DNA from: Fusarium oxysporum f. sp. lycopersici 4287
Lineage: Eukaryota; Ascomycota; Sordariomycetes; Hypocreales; Nectriaceae
Assembly (NCBI RefSeq): GCF_000149955.1
Contig: NC_030988.1
Span: 329,047-393,046 of the forward strand
Direction: 5' to 3'
Length of the DNA: 64,000 nt
This document shows positions 34,172 through 44,300 of the stretch, in pieces (position 1 is the stretch's first letter; each line of letters opens with the position of its first letter). A model generated the notes under the pieces. That model was not told the DNA's origin and made no database searches. It saw only the letters and a program-made list of their open reading frames with translations. A program made the position numbers and the translations under genes.

Positions 34172-35164
34172 TTACGTATTAAGCAGAAACTCAACTTCAG
34201 TTCCAAACACCCCTTTTTCGAGGTCGTTGAGAAGTTGTCTGATAACAAGGCACCATCGAAGGACTGCTACTTGACGCTCTCTCCTCTCTCGTTCATCTAC
34301 TAAGAGTTTCATTTTCTGCTTACATCTTTCCATAGACCGTCGTGAAGCTTCTTGCTCTTCGTGCTTCTCTTGCAAGACCAGGTTTATAGCTTCTTCCTTT
34401 ACCTTTGACCGCCAGGCCTTGAACTTTGCCTGGCTTCTTCGTCCACGCGAATCTGCCTGGTAACCATCGACTCGAAGCTGTTGGATAGAGCTCAGAACAG
34501 TATCGAATATACTTTCCACAGTCTCCTCTTTCACTTTGACGTTACTTTCTACAAGTTTAGCTTCAAAAATCTTTGTTTCTGTTGCCTTAGCAAGGCTCTC
34601 TGCGTCCTCCAGCCTTTCCATCAATTGTTCGATGGTTCCTAAGGATAGAGCCAGTTTGACGATATGAGTTAAACCGGGCTGAGTGGCATCCCCTCTGCCT
34701 TCCTCTCGAGGTATAGTCGATACTATAGCCGTGTCAGGTTCGTTGATTTGCTGGAAGCTGGTGTTGCTTTCTTCATGCCTGGGCTGATACGTCGTGGCGT
34801 CGATGCTTGTCGATGAGGCAATTAGCTCAACGGGCTCATCGCGACTTATCCCCCTTGCAGCAATCCGTCCATTCGTCTTGCTCGTCGCGTCTCCCCTCAG
34901 GACACGTTGAACCGAGTCATCCGTTCCTAATATGTTGCAGGTCTTCTTGGGTGAGTGATGAGATATATCAGTTGCATTAAGAGCAGATGGGCGTTCCCTA
35001 CGCTTTGACTTGTCTGTTATTGAGACTTCTTCGATGTCATCGGGGTTGGAATTTAGAGTTTGATATGTGTCTTTGATGTGTGGTTGCCCAAAGTTTTGGC
35101 GGGCATTATTTGCACGATTCCCCTCTAATTTGAAATAGAATTTCCCAAAGCGTTGAACGCTCAT
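34172..35164 (-). CDS. coiled-coil hypothetical protein
   Basis: The 330-aa frame starts at the ATG at 35164-35162 (MSVQRFGKFYFKLEG). The first half is polar and low-complexity. Residues about 175-310 are strongly helical with many Glu, Lys, Gln and Arg (EQLMERLEDAESLAKATETK; EEQEASRRSMERCKQKMK) and should form a coiled coil. There is no catalytic signature, signal peptide or membrane segment. Uninterrupted length and composition support a real gene; similarity to kinetochore or spindle coiled coils is generic. Confidence 0.55.
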   Translation of the reverse strand: MSVQRFGKFYFKLEGNRANNARQNFGQPHIKDTYQTLNSNPDDIEEVSITDKSKRRERPSALNATDISHHSPKKTCNILGTDDSVQRVLRGDATSKTNGRIAARGISRDEPVELIASSTSIDATTYQPRHEESNTSFQQINEPDTAIVSTIPREEGRGDATQPGLTHIVKLALSLGTIEQLMERLEDAESLAKATETKIFEAKLVESNVKVKEETVESIFDTVLSSIQQLRVDGYQADSRGRRSQAKFKAWRSKVKEEAINLVLQEKHEEQEASRRSMERCKQKMKLLVDERERRERQVAVLRWCLVIRQLLNDLEKGVFGTEVEFLLNT

Positions 35165-35471
35165 CCTGGGGAATGTGAATAAAGAGCTTTTTTTAACTCA
35201 GAATGATAAAAAGAAAAACAAGGGTAGCCTGTGCTTCAGCTGTATCTTATAGCAAAACGCACGTGGTTTTCCAAAAGAAAAAGGCACAAGTAATGCCCTG
35301 ACTTATGAAGATTCAGAGACCGGCCAAGCTAGCCTAGAAGATTTTAAAATAACTGAAAAGCCCCTGGTTAGTAATGCTTAACTTATACCAAAATTTGGAT
35401 ATTTCTATATCAAGCAAAATGTCTTAGAAGCGCAATCTATATATATGCGAGCGAGTATTGCTAAGACCATG

Positions 35472-36128
35472 TTTGTTTGTTTTGTTTGTTTGTTTGTATA
35501 TTTTTCGTCTGGGTGGCTGTAACGAAGCCAGATCTCCTACTGGAGCAAAAGACGTGCTGAGCTAGCTAGGTACAGGGAAACCCCGCTTCCTTCACCATCC
35601 AGCATACCAATGGCACAAAAGGTGCTGTATTTCTCAAGCCCGTCACCCGTCAGCGGGTTCGGGGGCAATCTATTGTCGAACTTTTTCCACCGACCAGAAT
35701 TCTCTCGCGCATCACTACATCTGCCGACGCAGTCCACAATCTCCAGTAACCAAGTTGTAGCTCGTAGTCGACTGTCGCGGCGGCAGGGAAAAACCTCGGG
35801 AAGGAATCAGAGGCCGACGGTGCGGCTTGCCTTCAAAGGAGAAAAACCCATCGCAATCGGCGTCGTTGATCGGGAGGATGTCGCTACCGATGCCATGGGC
35901 ATCGTCCTCCGATATCTAAGGCGTTCTGGTTCTGAGGTGCCGCCATTAGATCCGACAAAGGTGTTGTCAGAGAAGGCGAACTCTCCAAAATTCCTTCTCT
36001 GAAAACTGCTGTTAGGGAGCCGATAGCATCCCCGCAGTTTTGTGTGGTCGCGTGGCCTGCAGAAAATCCCGCTCCTAACACGGCACTAACAGTGCGTGCC
36101 AAGAAAGAATTTTTACAGGGGAGAGTTG
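35472..36128 (-). mobile_element. SINE-like non-LTR retroelement, copy B
   Basis: This is the inverted copy of 27195-27844, flanked by 14-bp perfect repeats TTGCTAAGACCATG (35458-35471 and 36129-36142). Its simple tail, read in element direction, is (CAAA)n instead of (CATA)n, as expected when tails arise anew at each insertion. The bodies differ at scattered sites, mostly transitions. The antisense 130-codon frame (35610-36002) is also open here, with about eight amino acid differences from copy A. Confidence 0.8.
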
Positions 36129-36142
36129 TTGCTAAGACCATG

Positions 36143-36675
36143 GGCTCCTTATAGCTACTGGTCTAGGGTATGCTAAAAGGGTTAGTACATGTGATTGAAG
36201 TATTGAAGTTTTCTTGATTAGTTTCTAATAAAGTGCCAGCAATTGCCGACTTTAGCAGGTACGGAGAAGAACAGAAAAGAATACTATTTAATCTAAATCT
36301 GCAAATAGTTGTATATGTCGTTCCCGATGAGTATGGAAGTGGCGTTGGTTTGGTCCAGAGCATCACAAGTCTAAAGTAAACAGGCGAAATTTCTTGTAAC
36401 TAACTTCATGCGTTCCCTAAAAAGTGCTTTAGAATCCTTTCAAGGCGAAGTGGCATTAGGGCGACTAGGGATAAGTCTGATTTTGTGCCCTATCCTCTTT
36501 CTTCTTTCCTGTTGAGATTCCATCAGTCCTGTCGCTCCTTGCTCTACAAACCTCTCATTCATCTTTCAAATATTCAATCAATAATCTTCCACTTATTAAT
36601 ACGAGTGCTTCTTGAGAACCTAGATCCGTTAATCCAAGTTCATGCTGCCATTAATAACAACAACTCTCCGATAAG
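36143..36675. other. promoter and leader of the CAP/PR-1 gene
   Basis: The sequence becomes pyrimidine-rich from about 36480 (CTTTCTTCTTTCC) and A/C-rich just before the ATG, the usual look of a well-expressed fungal leader. No other gene is seen. Confidence 0.4.
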
Positions 36676-37450
36676 ATGCGTTTCTCAAGCTACATCGTTT
36701 CCCTGATGGCCGCCGGTGCCGTGGCCGCTCCCCACAACGGCAACTGGCAAAATGGCAACAAGAATTCTAAGGTCGTTACCAAGTTCGAGTACGTTACTCA
36801 CTACGTTGTCGGTGAAGGCAGCTCTCCGCAGACCACCTGCGTCCCTCAGCCTCAGAAATCCGGCTTCAAGCAGTACATTCCCACTCCCGTCTACGCCCAG
36901 CCTGCCACTTCCCAGTTCGTCAAGGAACCCAAGCACGCCCCTAACCAGGATTCTAGTTCCAACTTTGGTCCCAGCTATGGTCTCTCCACCGATCAGGAAA
37001 AGGCCATTCACCTCCACAACGAGGCCCGTAAGGCCGTTGGCAATGACCCTCTGTCTTGGGACGACACTCTTGCCTCTGGTGCCCAAGAGTGGGCCGACCA
37101 CCTCGCTTCGAAAGGCTTGCTCAAGCATTCCCAAAGTGACGATGGTGAGAACCTGTACATGGGCACTTCTGATAGTCCTTACTCTGCTGCCGTCAAGGCC
37201 TTCCTCGCCGAGGACAGCCAGTACAACGGTGAGGCCATCTCGGGCTCTAACTACATGAGCTTTGGCCATTACACCCAGTGCGTCTGGAAATACACCACCA
37301 AAGTCGGCATGGGTGTTTCCAAGGACAGCAGCGGCACCTCCTGGGTCGTCGCCCGCTACCAGAAGCCTGGCAATATGCAAGTCCCTCAGCAACGAAATTT
37401 CATGCTATACTCGCTAATATTCATATAGTATCGGTGAAAAGCCTTATTGA
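36676..37450 (+). CDS. secreted CAP-superfamily (SCP/PR-1-like) protein
   Basis: MRFSSYIVSLMAAGAVAAP is a clear signal peptide. A polar linker (about 20-108) leads to the CAP domain (about 109-240): IHLHNEARKAVG, LSWDDTLASGAQEWADHLA, LKHSQSDDGENLYMG and the signature GHYTQCVW, supplying the paired His and Glu of the CAP cavity. Unspliced, the frame ends in an unrelated 17-residue tail (stop at 37426-37428). Splicing 37377-37428 (donor GCAAGT, branch GCTAAT, acceptor ATATAG) restores NIIGEKPY and a stop at 37448-37450, as usual for the family, giving 240 aa. The intron would thus be of the rare GC-AG class. Fungal CAP proteins (Pry type) bind sterols and lipids outside the cell and can affect virulence. 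Confidence 0.9.
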
Positions 37451-39125
37451 AGTGTCAACACGAGTATAGAAGGATGTTCAGGTTCGGACACGGACATACT
37501 TCATTAACAGAATCCAGACCCTCAGGATTTATAGTTATAACTTACTGCCGTTAACACCGAGCTATAGGGTCAACTGTAGCCTCAGAACTCTCCAGTGAAT
37601 CATTTTACGGCTTTTAACTTAAAGAAATCTTATATTCAGGTCCGCTCTAAATAGCAATAACAAAGGCTTTAATCATTCGCTGTACTAACTACTGAAAACT
37701 TCTATCTAGACACTAACGTAACAAAGCCTTAGACACTCCTAGAGTCTAGCTTCTACTGTGGCACTTGTAACTCACGAACAGTTCGCTCTCGCGTTCATTA
37801 GTAAGTATTAGAGAAGACGATCTCTTAGGAAGTGACACGGCCTCGGGAGGATGGAAGTAAGAAACCTGGAAAGAATATGTCGCTAACTTGGGGAGGGAAG
37901 GAGCCCGTGAGAGTGACGCCATCAAATGACAATCGACTGGGGACGTTAAACTTAGACACTTTCTAGATCTCAATAGAAAGGCCTTGCAAGTAGCTGATCA
38001 TTCGTGGTGATGTTGATGTAGATGGATATTCCAAACTTGGGTACAACCCCCCTTTGCCTTAAGTGACGTGTTTGTTCCGAAACCTGCAGGACAGCGCGCC
38101 GCGGCAACTTTGTTACTTTGATTTCATGAGGTCTTAGCAGTGTACGAACTTTGATCAATTTTCACGGTCTGATCCGATCTACAGATACGTATGCATTTGA
38201 TTACCTGGTGGCCGACAGGCACGATGACCTTAACGTTAACTTCCCTCAGGTCGCGTTGGGACGTCCTTAACAGCCGAACTTCAACCCCTGACATCAACCA
38301 ACCGCTTTTACGGAACGCGCTTGTCTCTAACTGGTGACGGACTGGGTGCTTGACGGCCTTGTATTTCTTCGCTGATCCCTAGCGGACAGGGTTACCAATG
38401 AGTGAGTAAACTGTAGGGTAACAAGCATGAATTCTTTTTATGCAATATTTCGAGGAGAATGTTCGTACTAACGGGTAATTCTGACTCCATAAGCCTGAAT
38501 ATTCAACACACAAATAAAATTCTACTAAAAGTAGCTAACGTGCAAGGTAAGTGGATCAGACAAGTTTACGCATTCGGAAACCATCGTGGGCTCAACGCCC
38601 ATTGGTGATGTAAATGAGGCATCGCTTAGCAAGGTTTAAGCGTCTACGTAGACCATTGCAGGTATCACCAGGCCTATAAACGGTGAGCTTCCTACCGATT
38701 TCTCGCTTGTTGTAATTCATAAAATTGATTGTCTTACCCCGCTTGATAAGGTGTAGAATTGAACTTTGTGAGCTGATTGCATTTCGTCAATCTCTTACAT
38801 GAAGCAATAACCGCATATAGCACCTGGATTTACAACTTCTACTTTTCTTGCTAATGGGTTTCGCCCACTGGGTTGCGGGGGGTTCAAAGAGGGAATAAGT
38901 GAAGCTTAGATACTCTTTGAAAGCAGCTGATACTGATCTATTGGTATCTGCTGGTGTAGCGGGTAAGTAGACCTTGAGAACGCCTAGCCTCCAGTCTAGC
39001 CGCCGCTCTGCCTGACTAACAAGTTGGAGTTAACGAGAGCGTGTGGCGTCGTTGGGTATAGGGTAGTACTCAGAGGAAGATGCGTCGATGATTCTGGATA
39101 ACCCCGAATCACCTCTGCATACTCT
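37451..39125. other. gene-free stretch
   Basis: I see no supported frame, repeat or RNA gene in this 1.7-kb interval. Several short frames of about 60-75 codons have no coding character. Confidence 0.45.
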
Positions 39126-39833
39126 TTGTATTTTACCACCGCTGTCCTCCTTGCCTCCTCCACCTTGGCGACTCCCCTCAGCTCCTGTGGCCATCGCGAC
39201 TCAGACGGCGATATCTTCCCAAACTTTGACCGCTACTCGGACTGGGCGATCTGCAAGGGCAAGATCACCAAGGACCGCTTCCCCAACCTTCAGGCGCCCA
39301 ATCGTGAGGGCGGCTGCGTCCGGTACTACCAGGGTATCGACATGACAGGCGTCGTCACAGAGCAACACTTCTTCTTCAAGGACGGCTTCAAGACAGCTTG
39401 CGACTGCGCCGCCAAGTGCCTAGAGGAACCCAATAAGTGCATGAGCTGGGTGTGGAAGCATACCTGTATGCCGGAAGATGGTGGCAAGGGGTCGTGCACT
39501 CAGTACAGCAGTCCTAACCTGCCGACTAACGTCACGCTCAAATACGACTTGGCGAACAGCAAGGGCGCTATCCAAACGGTCAACAAACGGACAACAGTTG
39601 GTGATGATGGCCAATCGATCCCACCCCCTACTCTCCTATTCTTAATTGTCGTGTGCCCCAAACTGTCCCCTACCCCTGTTTATTCTCACATATGTGTCTA
39701 TCTACGACCGATTTTCATCCATCGATCTCAGCGACTACAATCGCTCTTTTGCACCTGGTCTTACAGTCCAAAATCAACTCTCGTAGAATTAATTGATTTG
39801 CCCCACATCGCATGGGGTAGAATTCATTTTTGA
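39126..39833 (+). pseudogene. secreted cysteine-rich protein gene lacking a start codon
   Basis: From 39126 the frame reads YFTTAVLLASSTLATPLSSC, a typical fungal signal peptide, but its first codon is TTG where ATG is expected; the nearest upstream in-frame stop is at 39099-39101 and no ATG lies between. The mature part has regularly placed cysteines (WAICKGKITKDRFPN; GGCVRYYQGID; ACDCAAKCLEEPNKCMSWVW; CMPEDGGKGSC) and one N-glycosylation site (NVT). The tail after about residue 165 looks non-coding, so the true end or a splice site may lie near 39605. I do not know the family. It is probably a start-lost secreted-protein gene, unless an upstream exon supplies the ATG. Confidence 0.5.
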
Positions 39834-39902
39834 CCGGGAGTAGAGTTGAATATACTAAAGTCACTAGCCGGGGGTAGGTTTGAGTTTCTGACTGACGCTT
39901 GA

Positions 39903-40230
39903 TTACACATCGCAATACAACGACACCATGATGCAGTGCCTACATGAAGATCCCTTCTGTAATGTAAAGTACGGGTGAGGCCGTGATCCATTAGGTTTGG
40001 GGGCCAAGGTGTCTGGATTTAGGAGGTTCAACGAGGATAGGAGGGGCTTAAGGCCATGCCGAGCAGATCTAGCAATGCCGTGCTTTTTGCCCAGATGCCC
40101 CGATGCACGTTTAGGACTCAAAGCAAAACCGTATTTAGTACATATAATAGCTGCTTCCGGCAAATTGGAATAAAGGCTGAGCCTTTTGAGCTTCTGCAGC
40201 TTGGCCGGGAGCGAAGTAGGATGGCTATGT
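39903..40230 (-). pseudogene. OrsD-like (DUF3505) zinc-binding domain fragment
   Basis: The minus strand reads LQKLKRLSLYSNLPEAAIIC, then KYGFALSPKRASGHLGKKHG and GSSCRHC before stopping. The pattern C...(x-G-F-A-L)...H-L-x-x-K-H-G, then C-x-x-C, is that of the OrsD/DUF3505 domain, common in fungal accessory regions and in large mobile-element proteins. There is no start, the frame ends just after the second C-x-x-C where the domain should continue, and the first C-x-x-C is incomplete. It is a degraded scrap. Confidence 0.5.
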
Positions 40231-40625
40231 TGCCTATTAATAGAGGAGCTGGCCAGTATGACTAAGTATATGTAAATATGATAGACGGGATGGAATGGCG
40301 GAGATGGAGTAGATACTATACGGAGATGATAAATACGTGAGTTTCAGTAGACGATGGTGATGAATATTGTTTAGGTCTGTAGTCAGACTGTTGAACTAGA
40401 CAAGGGTTAACCGACGGAAGCGCGACGTGTTTCGTGCTTTAGGTTTTCTAATTGCAAGTGCGTTTCCATCGAGGAAAATATGGGGCGAAGATACTAGACG
40501 GTGAGCGGTCAAAAACAGGAAACGCAACGTTTCTGCTGATAATTCTTGGGTAGGGTATCATCCAACTCCCTTGCTAATCATCTACAACTCATGATCTGTC
40601 CAGAACACCTGTGCAATCCAAAAAA
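40231..40625. other. 3' flank of the next gene
   Basis: This is a short gene-free interval containing the presumed 3' UTR of the minus-strand gene ending at 40626. Confidence 0.4.
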
Positions 40626-41843
40626 TCAAGAACAATCGCCCCGGCTCGCCTCTTGAGCACGCTTCTTGCGAGGCTCAAAAGTCATGTTTTCAAGATTCTT
40701 GGGGGGCTTGTAAGCTCCGTCGACACGATCCTCCTTGTCATTTGCATCGTCTGCCTCATCGGAGTATCGATTCTCATCGTCTTCCGCCATCCGGTCCTCT
40801 GAGCTTTCTGAATAGCGTCGCTTATTAACAACGCGGATTGAGGGCTCCGGCACCTCCTTTTGTTCTCGTAGCAGTTTGCGCCGTTCGGCCTTAGCCATCA
40901 TGTCTGACATGTCGCGGTATGGGATTGAGAAAGGAATGTTGGGGCAGTCTTGACATAGATTGTCAGGCGCAAAGTCGTGAAGGTGTAATGTCAAGGCACC
41001 GTTTACAGGGTTCTTGTTGGCGTCTCGAAAGGGCTAAATCAGTCAGCTTGTTCCTTTCACGTACGGTGTTGAAAGATATACCTGTGACTGAACAACTTGC
41101 TCAATGTCCATGTCAACTCCATCACCATTTTGTGCTGGGCTGAACGTGGGCTTCCACGCTGATATGGTGGACTCTTTGTCTTCATTGAGATCAATGCCAA
41201 GAACCACTTTGATCTGTCCATCGGTATAATAGATGTACCGTTTGGCAATCCGTCGCAACTCCTTCGCGTCTTGAGTCAATGCAACCTCGACAACTAAGCC
41301 AGGGTATCGGGCTTCGTGATGCTCGAGCTGCGCATCCGGTTGTTGTTCCCATTTGTCATCGCCATCGTTCAGAAGAACACGAGATGACAAAGCATTGTCG
41401 ATGCTCTCGGTGAAGGCGCGAGCTTGTCGGTTCTGGCGTCCGATTTCGCGAATTTTATTCAAGATAGCGCTTCCAAAGAATGAAATGAATAAGTCGTGGA
41501 GCGCGGAAGGCATGCGAAAGCTGATAAGTTGACGTCGAGGGTTGTAATCGAAGCGTCGAAAGGTAGCCTGGATCTCGTCGTGAAGGCGGGTGTAATCAGC
41601 CTTGCTAAGGTGAAAATTCGTCAGCGGCGAGTAGTCGCCAGTCCTACACTTGCGCTTGAACTCGACAAGCCCTTGGGGTAGTTCATCAGCGGTAGCGGTC
41701 GAGGCCCGTTTGCGTTCGTCAGAGGCTGGAGGCGAAGGCAGAGACTTGCGCTCGGGCGGGGTGATCCTTCGTTGGTACTTGACGGGATGCGAAAGAGGCG
41801 CCTTTGGTGATGATTCGGGTGATGGATGATGCGTATCGTCCAT
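40626..41843 (-). CDS. protein with candidate PD-(D/E)XK nuclease-like fold
   Basis: Exons 41082-41843 and 40626-41033 join across a 48-bp intron (41034-41081; donor GTATAT, acceptor ATTTAG), giving 389 aa from MDDTHHPSPESS. The N-terminus is Ser/Pro-rich. Residues about 70-140 are helical (LSKADYTRLHDEIQATFRRF). The core then reads PDAQLEHHEARYPGLVVEVA and, after a Lys/Arg-rich helix, YIYYTDGQIKVVLGIDLNE. A P-D followed about 15 residues later by a hydrophobic E-x-A strand is the PD-(D/E)XK pattern, as in Uma2-like and restriction-type folds. The C-terminal exon is charged and basic (FEPRKKRAQEAS). The fold is my inference; real gene status is well supported by the splice and conserved texture. 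Confidence 0.6.
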
Positions 41844-42478
41844 GCTTGGAGTGCACGCGCGTGGGAAAGCGATGCGCTGCGCTGTGATGATGGTGATCGT
41901 GTGTTTAGGTTTGGATTGAATGATGAGGGCGGAGCGCGTTATCTTATCAGCGCGGCGGTGACTAAGGCCAACGTGTACCTTGGCCAATCAGAGCTCTCTG
42001 CCAGCCACAGCCGCTTGCAACAGCTACAATAGCATCAACAGTGAAATTCCCGCTAACTTCAAAAGCTTTAATTACGCTCAAGTTCAAGGTAATATAAGTT
42101 TTATAAGTTCATAAAGTTCGCAAATTCTCATTAGCGTATACGATAAGCAAGCGAGACAGACAAGCGAGCGAGGCACCCCACTTTTTACCTTCAAAGCTTA
42201 TTTTTAAAACATCACTCAAATTGTCTGCAGACATATGTAAGCTATGATTATGAAATCCGAGGTGTTTTCTTAACAGTTACTATCCATCACTTAGACTTGG
42301 GTAGTCCCGTAGTCTATCATTGCAGTGATCGTCAGAACAATTGCCACTCGAGCTTCCCAACTCACCGGTCCATTGAACATGTCACTATCTGATTGCATGT
42401 GGAGGTGGACTTTTGATATCCTTTCCCTAGTGCTGTCTCCTGCATCATCTCTTTCGCTCACTGTATACAGTAGCATAT
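41844..42478. other. promoter region with a transposon-end-like sequence
   Basis: This is the 5' flank of the preceding gene. It contains a Fot-like terminal repeat at 42133-42178 and no coding region. Confidence 0.4.
42133..42178. repeat. solo Fot/pogo-like terminal inverted repeat
   Basis: AGCGTATACGATAAGCAAG followed by CGAGACAGACAAGCGAGCGAGGCA has the same design as the TIRs at 15663 and 17522: CGTA, GATAAG, then two tandem (A)AGCGAG-type units around ACAGAC. No partner in inverted orientation and no transposase is near, so it looks like one end of a lost or internally deleted relative. Confidence 0.45.
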
Positions 42479-43130
42479 GTGAATAACACCCCAACGACCA
42501 CCTCACCATCTGGAGCAAAGAGGCAAAGAACATCCAATGCTCTACCACAACTGTCTCAAGTGCCTGGAGCAATCAATTGGGACGGAGGCTTGGTGAGAAC
42601 CTTCCCTTCTAACTTTTCCTACAATGAACCTAACCATCTGCAGCCCTCTGGAGACGAGATCGAAGAAAGGTTGAAAAATGCTTCCAATACCATAAAGCCA
42701 TTCGCGCAGAGGTTTGAAGAACTGTTGGCCCGACATCGACGACGAGCATCGCAGGCTCTCTGACGTTCAGTGCAGCCTTGTCCGTAAAAAGAATCACTAC
42801 ACAAATTTCCAAAAGAGAGTCCAGGGCGCTCTCAAAGACGTTGAGAAATCCATAGCCAACGAGAACACGACGCTCAGACGTCTCGAGGAAGCTCACCAAA
42901 AGGACCCTGAGGATGCTGAGATCCGCAGCCTGATCAACAAGCGGAAACAGACTATTCGCGAGCACCAGGAGGTATACGGCATCGTCAAAAGCCAGCTCGA
43001 GAAGAACATCGCTAGACTATACGAGACCGATTATGGGATTGCGGTTGTTACTGAGAGAGTCGGACAGCTTGATACTGAAAGGGCGGATGCTCTGAGAGAG
43101 AAGGAGGGTGCTGTCAAGGCAGCACAATGA
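42479..43130 (+). pseudogene. frameshifted coiled-coil gene
   Basis: The first part (from about 42479; SGAKRQRTSNALPQLSQVPG) has no ATG in frame back to the stop at 42428. It runs to F-E-E-L-L-A and then shifts: the sensible continuation D-I-D-D-E-H-R-R-L lies in the +1 frame from about 42730. Removing one G in the TTGGCCCGAC context (42724-42733) would restore one frame. The second part is a coiled coil (VEKSIANENTTLRRLEEAHQ) ending at TGA 43128-43130. The family is unknown. A missed first exon could supply the start, but the frameshift remains. Confidence 0.5.
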
Positions 43131-43751
43131 ATGTATGGAATGTATCTCATCATGACGCTTAGATAGCAAAATCCAGTAGATACGCTTGAGGATCTTGGGG
43201 TCCTTGCGGTTCCAGGAGTTTAAAGAAATGCTTTCAAAGAAGGACATCTCTTACAATAAGTACTTGTTAGGCCTTTGATCTCTAGGGCAGAGGCTGCATG
43301 GTATTTATAAGATAGAATATCTTATATATTTAATAAAGTATTATATCTCCAAGGCCTTGAGGTATATTGTAGTAAACACATTGAGTCTATCGTCTAAAGT
43401 GGCAAATACTAACCTAGCAGAGACATGGGGAGATTATATAGGTGTACTTGGGGTTGTCAGTAACTTTAACGACTTCACGTGGCTCACTCCTTTCTAACAC
43501 GCTAGACAGCCAGAAAGACTCCGGCATAGCTAAAGCTACAAGCAATTCATATATGTTTTTCTCTGCAGCGAACCACCCGGCTTCCCTTTTTCTTTTTTTC
43601 TTTCTGAAAAGAAAAAAAAAAGAATTAGTTTACCTCTGACTTGCTGGCGCCCCGAATGCTTGCAGCTAAATACCCAGAGAACACCTCTAATCTACAACTT
43701 TCCCTCTTCAACTTCTAATTGGCCGCTTGTAGCCAGCCAGCTAAGTAGCTA
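43131..43751. other. gene-free, AT-rich
   Basis: It includes a pyrimidine/purine run at 43583-43622 that could form a T-rich/A-rich hairpin. No gene is seen. Confidence 0.4.
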
Positions 43752-44300
43752 GTTACAGCGTTATGTGACTGGATGACGTCTATAGGCCAGTTGAGATGTG
43801 GATCGTCGATTGAGAACCCTGAACGAGATCTTTAAGCTGGTAAGCATATAGCACATATTTGGCATTGATGGCCTTCATAGCTTGATCACAAGACGTAATC
43901 AGGCAGTTGTGAAGGGCAAGATTGCACGTCAGGGCAAGACCCTTCATCACATACGAAGTAACTGAAGAAAATGGAACCCGGCGCCGCGCGAGGAGTCCCA
44001 CGATTGCCTGAATATACCGTTGAGCATTAAGGACATTCCGAAGAGCACTGTCGGATGGCTAGAGTGCTATATATGAGTCTATGGACGGCTGCGTCGATTG
44101 CTGTAAGTTTCGAGACGTCTCACTAGCCTGGATAAGTTGCCGGTGTCGATTTTGTGCATGGGTTATGGCATTGCTCGTGTATCTGTTGCTCCAGCAAGTT
44201 GAGAAGTGAAGATAGTGAGACGTATTCCCTTTGACCCTAAGACTTCCGAACCATTCCAATGTGAGTCTTGTTCTTCTCAGGACACTCAACACGGAAGAAG
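43752..44300 (-). pseudogene. hAT-family transposase fragment
   Basis: The minus strand reads a possible BED-like finger region (TCWSNRYTSNAITHAQNRH), then RNVLNAQRYIQAIVGLLARR, VPFSSVTSYVMKGLALTCN and finally IHISTGL. This is the order of fungal hAT transposases: helical region with V-P-F-x-x-V, then the first catalytic strand I-S-T-D-x-W. Here the Asp is Gly and the Trp is a TAG (43780-43782); another TAG interrupts at about 44069. Both stops fit C-to-T change at CpA (CAG to TAG; TGG to TAG). The rest of the catalytic domain and the terminal repeats are missing. Confidence 0.55.

Noticed and set aside
35610..36002. 130-codon frame in the SINE-like copies as a protein-coding gene
   Set aside because: It runs antisense to the element direction, has no known domain and no promoter context; kept only as an observation.
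36685..37392. 235-codon antisense frame over the CAP/PR-1 gene
   Set aside because: The opposite strand carries a clear signal peptide and CAP motifs; the antisense frame is a by-product of its GC-rich codon use.
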